Shown: one piece after another, positions 1 to 11,522 of the stretch
Numbering within the stretch: position 1 is the first letter of the stretch
How the letters are laid out: every line of letters starts with the position of its first letter
Assembly (NCBI GenBank): GCA_039105265.1
Contig: JAPFFF010000057.1
Coordinates: 124,001-188,000 of the forward strand
Length of the DNA stretch: 64,000 nt
DNA from: Tritrichomonas musculus
Lineage: Eukaryota > Parabasalia > Tritrichomonadida > Tritrichomonadidae
Direction: 5' to 3'
Translations under genes and position numbers: made by a program
The notes under the pieces: generated by a model
Told to the model about the DNA's origin: nothing
What the model saw: the letters and a program-made list of their open reading frames with translations, nothing else
Database searches by the model: none

Positions 1-540
1 CATATCAATGTCTGTATTTATTGATCTTAGACGATAATTTTTATATTAAAAATGAATAATTTTTAATTAGATTTTGATAAAAATTAAAATGAATAATTAG
101 TATTTATAAATTTGATTTATCAATTATTTTACAGCCATTACTCTTTTTACTTACCATTACTCTTTAAAAAATGCTCTTTTTTCTTCAATATTAAAAGATT
201 TTTAGTAATTGTTTCAAAAAGTTTACCTTTGAACTTTTTGAGACTAATGCCAAAAGAAATATTTTAAAATATCTTAATAAAAACATAGTAATATAATGAA
301 AAATTTCCATCAATAAAATAAAAAAAAGATATAAAAACAAATACTAAAAAAGGAAAACATATGATAGTTTTTTTCAATTATTCATATGATTTTATTTATC
401 CTTTAAAATACTTTTTAATAGTATAAAAAATGATTACATTTAATGCATTTTATTATTATAAATTTTCATGGAAAAATTATTATTCTATAATGAAGAAACA
501 GTAGTGAAACAGACTTTTGTCCAGAAATTGACTTTTGTCC
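1..540. other. AT-rich intergenic DNA
   Basis: No open reading frame with recognisable protein character was found on either strand. The stretch is low-complexity A/T sequence and ends at the 9-bp target duplication of the transposon that follows. Confidence 0.6.
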
Positions 541-549
541 ACTAACTAT

Positions 550-1848
550 AGAGGTATTCATGTAGAGAAATTGACGAAATATTGTAGTATTGATCATATT
601 TTCTTTATTTTTATTTTGAAACTAAGAATTAACTTTAATGGATAAGAATTTTATACTCCTATTTTTGAGATATTTCTATTTTTATTTTTCTGAAAAAGAA
701 TCGTTTTATAATTGAGAGGCTATATAATTTTTTTTATATAAAAATTGATGAAATATAAATATATATATAATTTTGTTTTATTAATTATTATAGGATATAT
801 ATATTGATAACTTATTAATACTTTTATGTTTAAAAAATATTTATTTTCTAGAGATACACTTGTTTATATTTTTTTTATTTTTTATAAATTTTTAACTTTT
901 TCAGTTATTATATTTTTTATATTGAAATAATAAACATTTTTTATCCTAGTAGTATTTTTATTAAAACATTATTTTATTTTATATATATTATTTATATTAT
1001 ATTTTATATACTATTTAAATTTTATATTTAAGTTTTACATTATATATTAAATAGATAAATTAACAAAAAAAAAAAATGAAAAATTCAATTAAACGATGAT
1101 TTTATATTGAATTTCTAAAAAAATATGTTGCTTTGTATTGTGATTATTATTTGGTTTTCAATAGATTAAATATTAAAGTCATTTTTATAATATAGTACAT
1201 AATAATTTTACTTTATAAAAAATATTTTTAATAATATTTTTAAGAAGATGAGGAAATTTATATTTTTCAATAATCACTTCACTATTAACTTCACTTCACC
1301 GAAAATAATCATCTCACGTCACTAAAAAATAATAACGTACCAAAATACGATGAAAAATAATTCAAAATAATACAAAATATTAATTACATTTTTCTTTAAA
1401 ATGAGAGTATAAAGTAACTTATTTACATAATAAAATATATTTAAATATTTATTATTATTATATTCTACAATTAGTATATAATTATTTCGTAAATCAATTG
1501 AGAAATAAGTCATTTTCTTAATTTTTTAATGTTAATTTGCATTTAAATTTATATATGGCTAATAAATTGGATATATAACAGATAATATATTTTATTAATA
1601 AAATATAAAATATTATTATTGATTTATAATTCATAAATATTTTATTTGACTCGAGATATAGATGAAACATTATTTTTTAAATGGTTTTTAAATTCTCAAC
1701 ATCCATTAAAACCAATTATGGCAAATGTCAGTATTGAATATATAGAAGTAAATAATCTTAATATTTTTTCATAAGATAAAATATTCATTCAATTAAAGTA
1801 AAAATAAAAAAATCAAATAACGAGTTTTCACTTCACATGAATACCTCT
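550..1848. mobile_element. Non-autonomous DNA transposon, MULE-like, 1.3 kb
   Basis: The ends are a 14-bp perfect terminal inverted repeat, AGAGGTATTCATGT at 550-563 and its complement at 1835-1848. They are flanked by a perfect 9-bp direct repeat, ACTAACTAT, at 541-549 and 1849-1857. Direct repeat plus inverted repeat is the mark of a cut-and-paste insertion. A 9-bp duplication is usual for Mutator-like elements, so the superfamily is an inference from its length. The 1299-bp interior is extremely AT-rich and holds no transposase; the only open frame (1322-1513, minus) has no protein character. The element must depend on a transposase elsewhere. Its perfect duplication argues for fairly recent insertion. 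Confidence 0.85.
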
Positions 1849-2101
1849 ACTAACTATAGAAATGAATTCAAATTTAATTAAATAAAATAATACTAATAAT
1901 AATCAAAGAATATATATAAGAATATATTAAAAATCCATTAAAAAAATATTCTTTTTAATGAAAAATAAATTATCTGAATTTATTTTAGGTGTTCTCTTGA
2001 TTTACAAATTCCTTTTTTTTTTTTTTCACCAATCCACCAGGTTGGTTTTGACGTGGCGTGTCACAATTCCGCCACAAGTCGTAATGGCGGTTTCATTATG
2101 A

Positions 2102-2600
2102 ACTGTTTTCAATCTGACGGGAACCTAACTTTTTGTGTTATATATCAACTTTTTGAAAAGAAAACTTAAATTTTAAAAATTGAATAATTTAAGATCCAAA
2201 AGCAAATATATGCATTTAGATCCAATGACCCAAATTCACCGTCAAAAAAGGATGAACCAGCAATTTTATTAGTCCAAAGATCCAATAAATTTCGAAAGTT
2301 GTTTCCAAGCTAATTATAAAGATTATTTTCAAATTAGCATCTCAGGAATTTGCAAAATATGCATACCAAAATAAAATACTCTTGTTATTATTAGCAATAT
2401 TTATGCAACGCGATATCAAAATTTGGTAATTCTATTAATAAAATTTAAATTTTTTAAAAACTCGTTTTTTTCGATCTGATGGGAACAAAATGAATACTTT
2501 ACAACATTTGTAAAATCATTTATGAATAGAATTTTTTTGTAAATAACGTGTTTTTTATTCAATTCCATTCAATTTTTGTTCCCGTCAGATTGGAAACAGT
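2102..2600. repeat. 23-bp inverted repeat pair, possible MITE
   Basis: ACTGTTTTCAATCTGACGGG and three more bases at 2102-2124 are matched by the inverted complement at 2578-2600 with one mismatch. A third, partial copy in the left-arm orientation lies at about 2474-2487. The arms face each other across about 450 bp of AT-rich sequence with no gene. No target duplication was found, so this may be a small decayed transposon or a pair of dispersed repeats. The right arm ends about 140 bp before the start of the surface-protein gene. Confidence 0.5.
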
Positions 2601-2734
2601 TTACCAATACGGCAAAATGTCAAAAATACAATTTTTTTGACTTATTTTTTATATCTAGTTTTGCTCTTTTTATTAATATATATATATATTCCTCTATTTT
2701 TTTTCCTGATTTTATGAATTTTGTTAAATTTACT

Positions 2735-2741
2735 TCATTTT
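2735..2741 (+). promoter_or_regulatory. Initiator-like motif before surface-protein gene
   Basis: TCATTTT lies directly before the ATG at 2743. It fits the trichomonad initiator, whose core is TCA followed by a pyrimidine and T/A and which normally sits within about 20 bp of the start codon. This supports starting the protein at 2743 with a very short leader. Confidence 0.45.
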
Positions 2742-2742
2742 C

Positions 2743-5700
2743 ATGTCATTTTTTTATATGCTCTTTTATTTACTCCTGTTTTCTAATTCTCTTTTTCCTC
2801 CAGAATTTCAAGAACTAGCTCAGAAGGCGTTGGAAAATTCAAGAGTTAAAATTGCTAAAGCATCTAGGGAAGACACAAAATTACCTGGCTATTACTCTGG
2901 CCCAAATTATCATTTTAATCTTGTTGAACCGTTGACTAGCACAAATTCAAATGATTTAAAAGGATATGCAGCAGAAAATAACAACCTTGCACTCGTGAAG
3001 AGGAAAAAATGTTCTCTTCCCAAAACTTTTGTTTTTTGTGATCCAGTTACACAAAAGCTTTATAAAGTTATTCGTCAAGTTGCATCAGATAATAATGTTG
3101 TTATATATAAATGTGAAGAAACATGTATTTTTAGCATTATGAGAAATTTTGAACTTCAATATCATTCACTCAGAGAAGAACCAATCAAATATAAGAACAA
3201 TTCAAGCAGAGTTCCTCAAGACGATTTCCCATTTAATAATGATTTACTTAAATACAATTATCAATGGGATGAACAAAATAATATACCACAATTTACTAAT
3301 ATTCCTGATACTAATGTTAAATACGGATATGGCGCCTTATCAAGTATGGCTATTGATGCAGTTTTCTCATTTTCATTTAAAAATCCAAAATTTTATGGCA
3401 AAGTAACTTTAAAAACTATTATTGGAGCCGGTATTGATGTTCCAGCTGAAGAAATTAAAATTCCTTCTTTTAAAACAAAAATGTTCCAATACTTAATTAA
3501 AGGGGTTGATAAAGATTTAAAATTTATGAATCTCAAAGTATCAATAGGAACTTTCTTTAATCTACAATTATCTTTTGAAGATATTATAGTAAAGCTTCAA
3601 ACAGGATTACAATATTGTAAAAATATGGATATTACAGCCTCAAAATATTTTGAAATAACATTAGATAACATAGTCGATTCAGACTGGGAGATTAGATTTT
3701 CGCCACTTCCAGATTTAAACGAAGCTCTTACCAAATTAACAGATACTATTACATCAGCATCATTAACAGCAACATTAGATGTAATGCCATCAATATCTTT
3801 CAAAATTCAAATTGCTTCAGCTTCAACGCAAGTATTTATCGGTCTTCACATTCCATTCAAATTTGATTTTTCTTTTGATGAAAATTTCTGCATATTTCCT
3901 CATATAAAGGGAGAAGCTACATTGGTGCCTGGCATGTTCTTTACAGTGGACGAAATTAAAGTACCTTTGCTTGGAACTGTTTTTAAAAGATGGAATATCG
4001 ACAAATACTATGAAAAGCTCAAACTAGATATACCATCATTCTGTATTGGGCCAAAAGTACAGAATCAGTATGTTGAAAACCATAAAACCGATTCGAAATT
4101 TACTCCAATAGAATTTCCAATGAAAACTGTTCATAAACAATATACAGAACCATGGAAAACAGATGAAACGCTCAAAGTATTTAATGTAAAATGCGCAAGT
4201 GGCATATTGGGTACAAACCCAGACCAAGAATATATATCTGTAGCTGCCAGCAATGCAGTTATTATAGCAGACAATATTCATACTTTTGGGAATTTTTATA
4301 ATTATTTTAAAGCCCCTTCATCAGGCGAATTTACTTTCACTGCACAACGAAAAGATTTAACGCAAACTGATCTCTTGATTGATATTTCTATATCTTATAT
4401 TGATGGTGAAATACAAAAAGTAGAGAGACAAGTAGTAAATAAAATCACTGTTAAAAAGTCCACCACAACTCCAATTTATATGCCAACTGATTACGCAGTA
4501 GCTGCTTTTTTGAGTAGTCCCCCAATTTACAGTAATCAATTTACTTTTTGCCCTATTACTCTTGATTCTTCAATAATACTACTTAACCAAGTAAATGAAG
4601 ACGGAATAATTAATATTATTCATTCATCTACATATATTACAAATTTAGAGCCCTCTGTTACTGTTGACTTATCATTTATGTATGATTTTTATGCTGAAGT
4701 AGGTGCAAAGACAGTTCAATATTCTGTTTATGCCGATGATACAGATACTATTATTGTTTCACAAGACAACGAACAAATACTTTCAATAGAGAAAACAGAT
4801 TATTATTTTGATGTAATTATTGATCGAGAACTTTTGAAAAAGCCAATAACCTTTATTCGAAAATGCATTAATAATGAAGGTGAAATGTGCCAAATAACTT
4901 ATCCAGCACCAGAAAAAACAGGATATCATATCATAAAATATCCAAATACTGATGGAATTTCAATTACTGGATCTGGTTTCCTCGTTGAAGCAATTCCTGT
5001 CACTGCTGGCGTTTCATTTACCTATCATAAAAATTCAAAAGATCCTATTACTTTGATTAAAGAATATACTCAAACAGAACCTGCCGTTGTTGTTCCAAAA
5101 TTTGAATCGACAAATGCCAAAACGAATGATAAACGAGTATGTCTTTACAAGGGTGAAGAAATTCTGCCTTTTTCACGTAAATACTTTAATAGCAATATTG
5201 AAGAACTTATTAAGCAATTAAAGCTCAAACCTCCTAATGGAGATATTAGCGATATATCATCTGATGAAAATGGTTGTATCACTTTCCCTTCTTCTTATTT
5301 ACCATCTGAAGACGTTCAAATAACAAATTTGGTGAAAGAAGTTTGTGATATACCAATTGTTCCAATAAGTATAGAGGTACCAGATGAACCTGAAAAAACA
5401 GAGGTACCAGATGAACCTGAAAAAACAGAGATACCAGATGAACCTAGTAATGAAAAAGAAGCCTATGGAGATATAACACTTGACACATCTCAAAATGTTG
5501 ATGCACAATTAAAAACAGGTTTTCAACAAATTACGGCTAATTCAGAAAATACTATAAAAATATTAAGAATTAAATCTAATTCTTTCACATTTGAAAGTGA
5601 ACTTGAAGATAACCAAAAGATAAAAGTTCAAGACAAAGCTACAATTACTTATAAAAGTGGAAATTTGAACTTGGCTTTGGATAAAAACAGTAACGTTAAT

Positions 5701-6531
5701 GTTATTCTTGATGAAAATAATCAAGCAAAACTTAGTGTTTATGGATCAGGTAATATTGGTCTTCAATTAACAGAAGAAAATAGTCAAAAGACAGATGTTG
5801 AAGCTGCTCTATATACCAAATCAGATATTAAAGATGTAACTACTTTTATTGTTCCAAATAATGTTAAATCATTAACAATTGATTCAGTTGAATTATCATC
5901 AAATGGCCAAATCCTTGCAAAGAAAGAAAATACAGATGAAATAAAAATTAATGTTAAACAGGTGAATCTTGTTGAAAATACAATATCTAATCTTCAAAAC
6001 ATGGCCATTGAAGACACCCTATTAATACCACAGCCATCACAAGTCAATCTTGAAAAGGTTGAATTCACTGATAAAACAAAAATCAACATGCAAATATCAA
6101 GTTTTTCATTTGATAATTTTGTTAGAGGAATTTTTGAAAGTGTTCCAAAGATTCATTTATCAATGATGAATGAAAACAATGAACTACCTAAAGAAAATGA
6201 AGAATATTCAATTGTGAAAGGAAAGTTCAGTGATGTATCATGTGAAAGTTGGGGAAATGGAATTGATTATGGTGATTCAGGATTCAACAACTATGTTTGC
6301 CGCGATTCTGAATCAACCAAATCACTTGAAGATGAAGGAGAGAAAAGTCTCTATGTTTTACGAAAACCAGCTAAAAAGAAAGGAGGAAATGGATTAAGCG
6401 GAGGAGCTATTGCAGGAATTGTTATAGCTTGCTTAGTAGTAGCAGCTGCAGCTGTTGCGTTATGCCTTTATTTCTTCGTATTCAAAAAGAAGAAAGTTTC
6501 TCCCGAAAAATCAACAGAAGAAGGTAACTAA
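2743..6531 (+). CDS. Large type I membrane surface protein, function unknown
   Basis: The 1262-aa protein begins with a short hydrophobic signal peptide (residues 1-18, rich in F, L and Y). It ends with a glycine-rich lead, one transmembrane helix at about 1220-1243 (GGAIAGIVIACLVVAAAAVA) and a lysine-rich cytoplasmic tail. This architecture is typical of trichomonad surface proteins. The roughly 1200-residue outer part is mostly beta-like, with scattered cysteines, and matches no domain I can name. Near residue 880 there are three tandem copies of a short acidic Pro/Glu repeat (consensus VPDEPEKTE) that may be a flexible stalk. The start at 2743 gives the signal peptide and follows an initiator-like motif; Met6 would also give one. 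A role in adhesion or environmental contact is inferred from topology only. Confidence 0.85.
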   Translation: MSFFYMLFYLLLFSNSLFPPEFQELAQKALENSRVKIAKASREDTKLPGYYSGPNYHFNLVEPLTSTNSNDLKGYAAENNNLALVKRKKCSLPKTFVFCDPVTQKLYKVIRQVASDNNVVIYKCEETCIFSIMRNFELQYHSLREEPIKYKNNSSRVPQDDFPFNNDLLKYNYQWDEQNNIPQFTNIPDTNVKYGYGALSSMAIDAVFSFSFKNPKFYGKVTLKTIIGAGIDVPAEEIKIPSFKTKMFQYLIKGVDKDLKFMNLKVSIGTFFNLQLSFEDIIVKLQTGLQYCKNMDITASKYFEITLDNIVDSDWEIRFSPLPDLNEALTKLTDTITSASLTATLDVMPSISFKIQIASASTQVFIGLHIPFKFDFSFDENFCIFPHIKGEATLVPGMFFTVDEIKVPLLGTVFKRWNIDKYYEKLKLDIPSFCIGPKVQNQYVENHKTDSKFTPIEFPMKTVHKQYTEPWKTDETLKVFNVKCASGILGTNPDQEYISVAASNAVIIADNIHTFGNFYNYFKAPSSGEFTFTAQRKDLTQTDLLIDISISYIDGEIQKVERQVVNKITVKKSTTTPIYMPTDYAVAAFLSSPPIYSNQFTFCPITLDSSIILLNQVNEDGIINIIHSSTYITNLEPSVTVDLSFMYDFYAEVGAKTVQYSVYADDTDTIIVSQDNEQILSIEKTDYYFDVIIDRELLKKPITFIRKCINNEGEMCQITYPAPEKTGYHIIKYPNTDGISITGSGFLVEAIPVTAGVSFTYHKNSKDPITLIKEYTQTEPAVVVPKFESTNAKTNDKRVCLYKGEEILPFSRKYFNSNIEELIKQLKLKPPNGDISDISSDENGCITFPSSYLPSEDVQITNLVKEVCDIPIVPISIEVPDEPEKTEVPDEPEKTEIPDEPSNEKEAYGDITLDTSQNVDAQLKTGFQQITANSENTIKILRIKSNSFTFESELEDNQKIKVQDKATITYKSGNLNLALDKNSNVNVILDENNQAKLSVYGSGNIGLQLTEENSQKTDVEAALYTKSDIKDVTTFIVPNNVKSLTIDSVELSSNGQILAKKENTDEIKINVKQVNLVENTISNLQNMAIEDTLLIPQPSQVNLEKVEFTDKTKINMQISSFSFDNFVRGIFESVPKIHLSMMNENNELPKENEEYSIVKGKFSDVSCESWGNGIDYGDSGFNNYVCRDSESTKSLEDEGEKSLYVLRKPAKKKGGNGLSGGAIAGIVIACLVVAAAAVALCLYFFVFKKKKVSPEKSTEEGN

Positions 6532-7709
6532 GAAATTTTAAATCTGTCCTCTCTAATTAATAAACAAGAGAAATATTCATTATCATTTTACTTTTTAACT
6601 TTTTCAGATTGGATCAACTCCAAAATTATTAAACTTTTAATGATGAGCTCTGAAAAAGTGTGTTAATTTCGGACCATTCATCAATTTAGTGATATAATTA
6701 CAACATCCAAATATAAAAAATACTAATTGAAGACTACTGTTTGCTAAAAAGTAGTAAAATAAAAGACAATATTTTTTTGCTTATTCTTCTATTACGATCT
6801 TTTTTTTGACTTAACTTCATTGAAGGGGTTGTAGATGAAAAAAATAGAAGTATTTAAAATTAAAAATGAGATTATTAGATATCAATCGTTGTTTTGAAAA
6901 TCGATGAGTTGAACTTTCATATCGCAATATGCAATGTATATTTTGAGAATTCACAACACTCACGCACTTATATACTTATTTTTGAGGAATTAGCAGAAAT
7001 CTAAATATATATCTTGAGTAGATAAGGAATTTTTGGATGAAACTCATGTCACTTTAATCTTCATCAGTCATTGACAAAAACATATTTTTTTTGGGATTTT
7101 TTCGCAGCTTTTTTTGCATTAATTGGTAAAAAAACCTCACAATTTAATTAAAGGTGGTTCTACATAACCGTTGTAACCGCCGTTTTTAAAATGCTTTATT
7201 CTCAGCGAATAATAAATCTCAAAGAATCAAACAGAAAACATAAAACATACACTTTATAGATTTTTATTTAATCATACTCAATCGCAATTTGAAAGTTCAC
7301 AGAAAAAAAAATATTATTAATTTTTTAATGAAAACCTAATTTAAAAATCGGCGAGCTTTAAAGTTTTTCACATTACGTGATTTCTGCTAATATTCATTTC
7401 CAAAAAATATAATTCCCACTTTTTGAATTGAAAATATATACAAAATTAAAAAAGTGTAATTTTCAATATTAGAGATATGTGATACATTCCTAACTGGGAA
7501 TATATGCATACATTTGTTTGTTATAATATATGTTATATTTTAATTTTTCTGCTTGCATAATAAGATAAACTTATAAATTAAAATTTATTATATTTTTTCT
7601 CTTCATTCATACTTTTTTGAATTGAACAATTTTTTCATTTCTGTTATACAATTTCTTGTAAAAATTTTAATCATTAAAAGAGCAGATAAAAAAATTAGTA
7701 AATGTTTAT
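6532..7709. other. AT-rich intergenic DNA
   Basis: Between the surface-protein stop and the end of the ankyrin module array I see no gene, RNA gene or clear repeat. Short A/T homopolymers dominate. Confidence 0.55.
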
Positions 7710-10700
7710 TCAAAAGTTAGATTTTAATTGATCTCTTTGGTTGAATAATTCTTTGATTTGCTCATTTTGTGTGCATTCAATTGGTGTTTTCCATGAATGT
7801 ATATAGATATCATAAGATAAATAATTAAAAATTTGATGATTTTTTTTATAAATAAAACTTTGTTCTGTGCATTGATATCAGTTCTTTTATGCTGCAATAA
7901 AAATTGAATTATTTCTGTGTTTTCTAATAAGACTGCGCAATGCAAAGGTGTGTCTTCATTAGAGTATATAGTAAAACTTCAAAAGAAAAGAAATGTATAA
8001 ACGATATCAAATAAGTAAACACCAAATTTCATAAGAGAATAATATTAATTTCATTCAAATATAACAAAAATAAAATGCCATTCAAATTGTTTTGAAATTT
8101 GATTAAATTCAACAATTTGAAATTTTTTTATAAAGAAAATATGAAATAAACATGATTAAAAGGATTAGACTGTAACTAATTTTATATTTACATCAATTCT
8201 TTCATTTGATAATAATAATTTAACGACTTCAATGTTATTTTTTAAAATAGCAGAGAATAATGGTGCAATATAAAAATTAATAAAAAATTTCATAATTTTT
8301 TTATTTTAAACATTAAAAAAATTTCGAAAAAAATTTCATTAAAAAATTGATAAGTAACATCATTAAATCATTTTAAAAATTTGATAAAAAAAAAACTTAA
8401 AAACATTAAATTTTAACAATTAAATTGAATAAAATTATCAAATGAAATTGTATCAAAAAATTGAAATTTTGACGTTATTGGAATTTTTGATTTGCAATTG
8501 AATTGAAATGTTATATTGTAAATTTTATTTTATTCAATAGTTTTAAACGAAATTATAATAATTTACTTTTAATGCAATCAAAATTATTGACTTTGAATTG
8601 CATAAATAATTTTTTTTTTTCAATTTTATTTGAAAAAACAACATTCAAAATGCAGACTTTATTGACATCAATCTTATCACATGATAATAAAAACTTAATA
8701 GTATCAATATATCCTTTATCAACAGCATTATAAAAAGCAGTTTTATAAATTATTGAATAGAATTAGGTTAAAATTAAATATTTTAACTTCATTGAAATTT
8801 TGGTGTTAGAATGTCATTTAAGTTTTTTATTTGGAATTGAGTTAAAAATCAAAAATTATAATTACATGAACTATTCAATTTCAAATGTTATTCAAATGTT
8901 TGAATTTGAATATCATTAAAATATTTGATGATCAATTTTATTTAAATTATGAGTGATGAATACCATTAAATTCTTTATTTGAAACAAAATCGAAATAAAA
9001 TAATAATTTGATTAATATTTTAATCATAAATTTTATTAAAAGATTAAATATTTAATGTGATCAAAATATTTGATATTAAATGCGATTTAAATAATAAGTT
9101 GCAATTTTATTGAAAGTTTAATTTTGAATATAATTGAAATTGTTGAATTTGAATTTCATTGAAAATATGAGTAGAAATTTTATTAAAAAGAATGGCATTT
9201 AAAATATTCAGAATATTTGCATCAATCTTATCAGATGATAATAAAATTTTAATCATTTCAATGTTTCCTTTCTCAACAGCAGTATAAAATGCTGTTTTAT
9301 TAAAAATAAACACAGATTTCATTAAAAATCTGATGAAATTCCAAAAACAAACGTAATTTAAAATAGTATTGAAATTATTTATAATAAATACCATTGAAAT
9401 TACTTATTTTAAATTTCATTGAAATATTTGGTATTGAATGCTATTGAAAATATTTATGGTTAATGAAGTTAAAACATTCAATTTTGAATGCAATTTGAAT
9501 AATTAATTTTGAATGCCATTAAAATATTTTTCAAACATGATTTAAAAAACCAATATTAATGTAATAAACATATTTATATTTGAATTTCATTAAATAATGA
9601 TATTAGAATGTAATAAAAAATTAAAAAAAAAAAATTCTATTGGAAAATATGTCAAAGAATATGATTGAAAAATTTGAATAAAAATCATATCAAAATAATT
9701 GAATTAAATTTTGTTAGAAAATGAAATATAACTGAATTAAAGATAATTTTTTTTAAATTTTATGGGCAAAAATTATTCAAAATATCCATAATGTTTATAT
9801 CAAGTCTTTCGCATGATAATAAAAGCTTGACAATTTCAATGTTTTCTTTTTCAACAGCTTGGTGTATTGCAGTTGTTTGAAATTATTTCCCAAATTTCAT
9901 CTAAAAAAGATTTTGAAACAATATTCAAATTTTTAAATTTGAATTGAATTGAAAAAAATGGTTCAAAACTGAATTGAAATTTTGGATAATGAATCACATT
10001 ACTCTATGTTATTTAAGATTCCATTGAATTATCTAATTGTAAATATCATTGAAGTATTTAATTATGAATTTTTTTGAACTTTTTGATTTAAAATTTTATG
10101 AAGGAATAGAATTGAAATTGCATTAAATTTTAATTGGTTTAAATATTGTAAGTATTAATATTAAGCTTATCACACGAAAGTAAAAGTTTGATGATTTCCA
10201 TATTTTCATTGTCAATAGCTTGATACAACGCTGTCTTATAAAATATATACAAAATTTCATTAAAAAAGCATATAACAAATTTCATAAAAAAGAAGATCAA
10301 AATTCCATTGAAATAATAACTTTTTAACATCATTGGAAAATTATGTTTGAATTGAATTGAAATGTTTAAAAAAGAATTGAATGAAAAAAGTGATTGAAAA
10401 ATGTAATAAATCAATTAAATTTGGAATTTTATCAAAATATCCAATGGCAAATGTAATTAAAAATATTTGTTTTTCTACTTTATTGAAATAATTATCATGA
10501 AACTCTGTTTTAATACATAATTTAAAATGATATTAAAAAAAAATATGCGAAATTCTATGAGAAAAAAAAATTCTCTAATATTTAATGAATTGACATTAAT
10601 ATTATTGCATGATAATAAAAACTTGATAACTTCAATGTTTCCCTTTTCTACTGCTCTAAAAAAGGCTGTTTTTTGAAATTCATGTGAAAATATCATTAAA

Positions 10701-11522
10701 ATATCATTAAAATTCCATTAAAAAAAGAATAAAAATGTTATTGAAATAAATTTTTTCAATTCCATTAGAACTGAATTTATTTTAAATGACATCAAAAAGC
10801 TTTAACTTTAATTCTTTGAAAATTATTTATTATAAATATTAGGAATATTAATATCAAGTTTTTCATTTGTCATTAAAAGCTTAATTACTTCAATATTTCC
10901 TTTATCAACTGCATTATAAAATGCTGTTTTTTGAAAATTATTTTTTATGAATTTCATCAAAACAAATATGCCAAAATTTCATTGAATTTTCAATTAAAAT
11001 TTTATTTGAATGATCAAATTTCAATTGTATTAAAAATCATGACTTGAAATTCCATTAAATTGATTTTGTAATAGAATTTAAAAAAAGTATTTTAAAATGA
11101 AATTGAATTTTTTTATTTAGAATGCCATTGAAATATTTGCTTGTTAATTGTATTAATATATGGTTTTGAATGTTATTTAAAAAATTAAAATTGAACTATA
11201 TTGAATAAAATAATATTGAATTCTATTGGAAAAATAGACTTTAAATTTGATTAATAAATGTGATTTCAAATTTCATTGAAAATTTGGCCTTATAATGTGA
11301 TAAGTTTTTTTAAATTATAATTTCATTGAAATATTTATTTTGAAATGGTATAAAATAGCTTTGCTGATGAATGATGTTGAAATTTTGGAATTTAAATTCG
11401 ATGAAAAAATTGATCATAAAAATGTTCATCATATTAATATCAAGTTTATCTGATGTTAATAAAAGTTTAATGATTTCAATATTTCCTTTTTCAACTGCAT
11501 TGTATAGTGCGGTACTATGAAA
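7710..11522 (-). other. Array of nine single ankyrin modules split by AT-rich spacers
   Basis: Reading the minus strand downstream of the DUF3447 gene, nine stretches of about 85 bp each encode one ankyrin repeat core. They lie at 11433-11516, 10847-10931, 10589-10673, 10154-10237, 9793-9879, 9215-9298, 8661-8744, 8186-8269 and 7871-7960. The consensus is KTAFYxAVEKGNIEIIKLLL, then SCDKIDIN. A final piece at 7710-7797 reads KTPIECTQNEQIKELFNQ, the usual closing ankyrin half-repeat, with a proper stop. The spacers (about 170-500 bp) have stops in all frames. Every module stays open although the modules differ from one another, and each ends just after DIN and begins just before KTA. The array is either the spliced 3' half of the DUF3447 gene, with introns lacking obvious GT-AG ends, or a decayed duplication series. 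I cannot decide between these. Confidence 0.7.

Noticed and set aside
1322-1513. Open frame inside the 550-1848 element as a possible transposase remnant
   Set aside because: Its residues are almost only I, N, Y, F, K and L, as expected from random A/T DNA; no catalytic motif.
2044-2095. GC-richer patch with a CCGCCA/TGGCGG hairpin as a tRNA or structural RNA
   Set aside because: No cloverleaf, no conserved tRNA T-loop sequence and only a six-base stem.
2576-2818. 80-codon frame overlapping the start of the surface-protein gene
   Set aside because: It is a different-frame shadow of the inverted repeat and signal-peptide region; hydrophobic A/T-driven sequence only.
8503-8733. Plus-strand 76-codon frame within the ankyrin array
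   Set aside because: Antisense shadow of the ankyrin module at 8661-8744.
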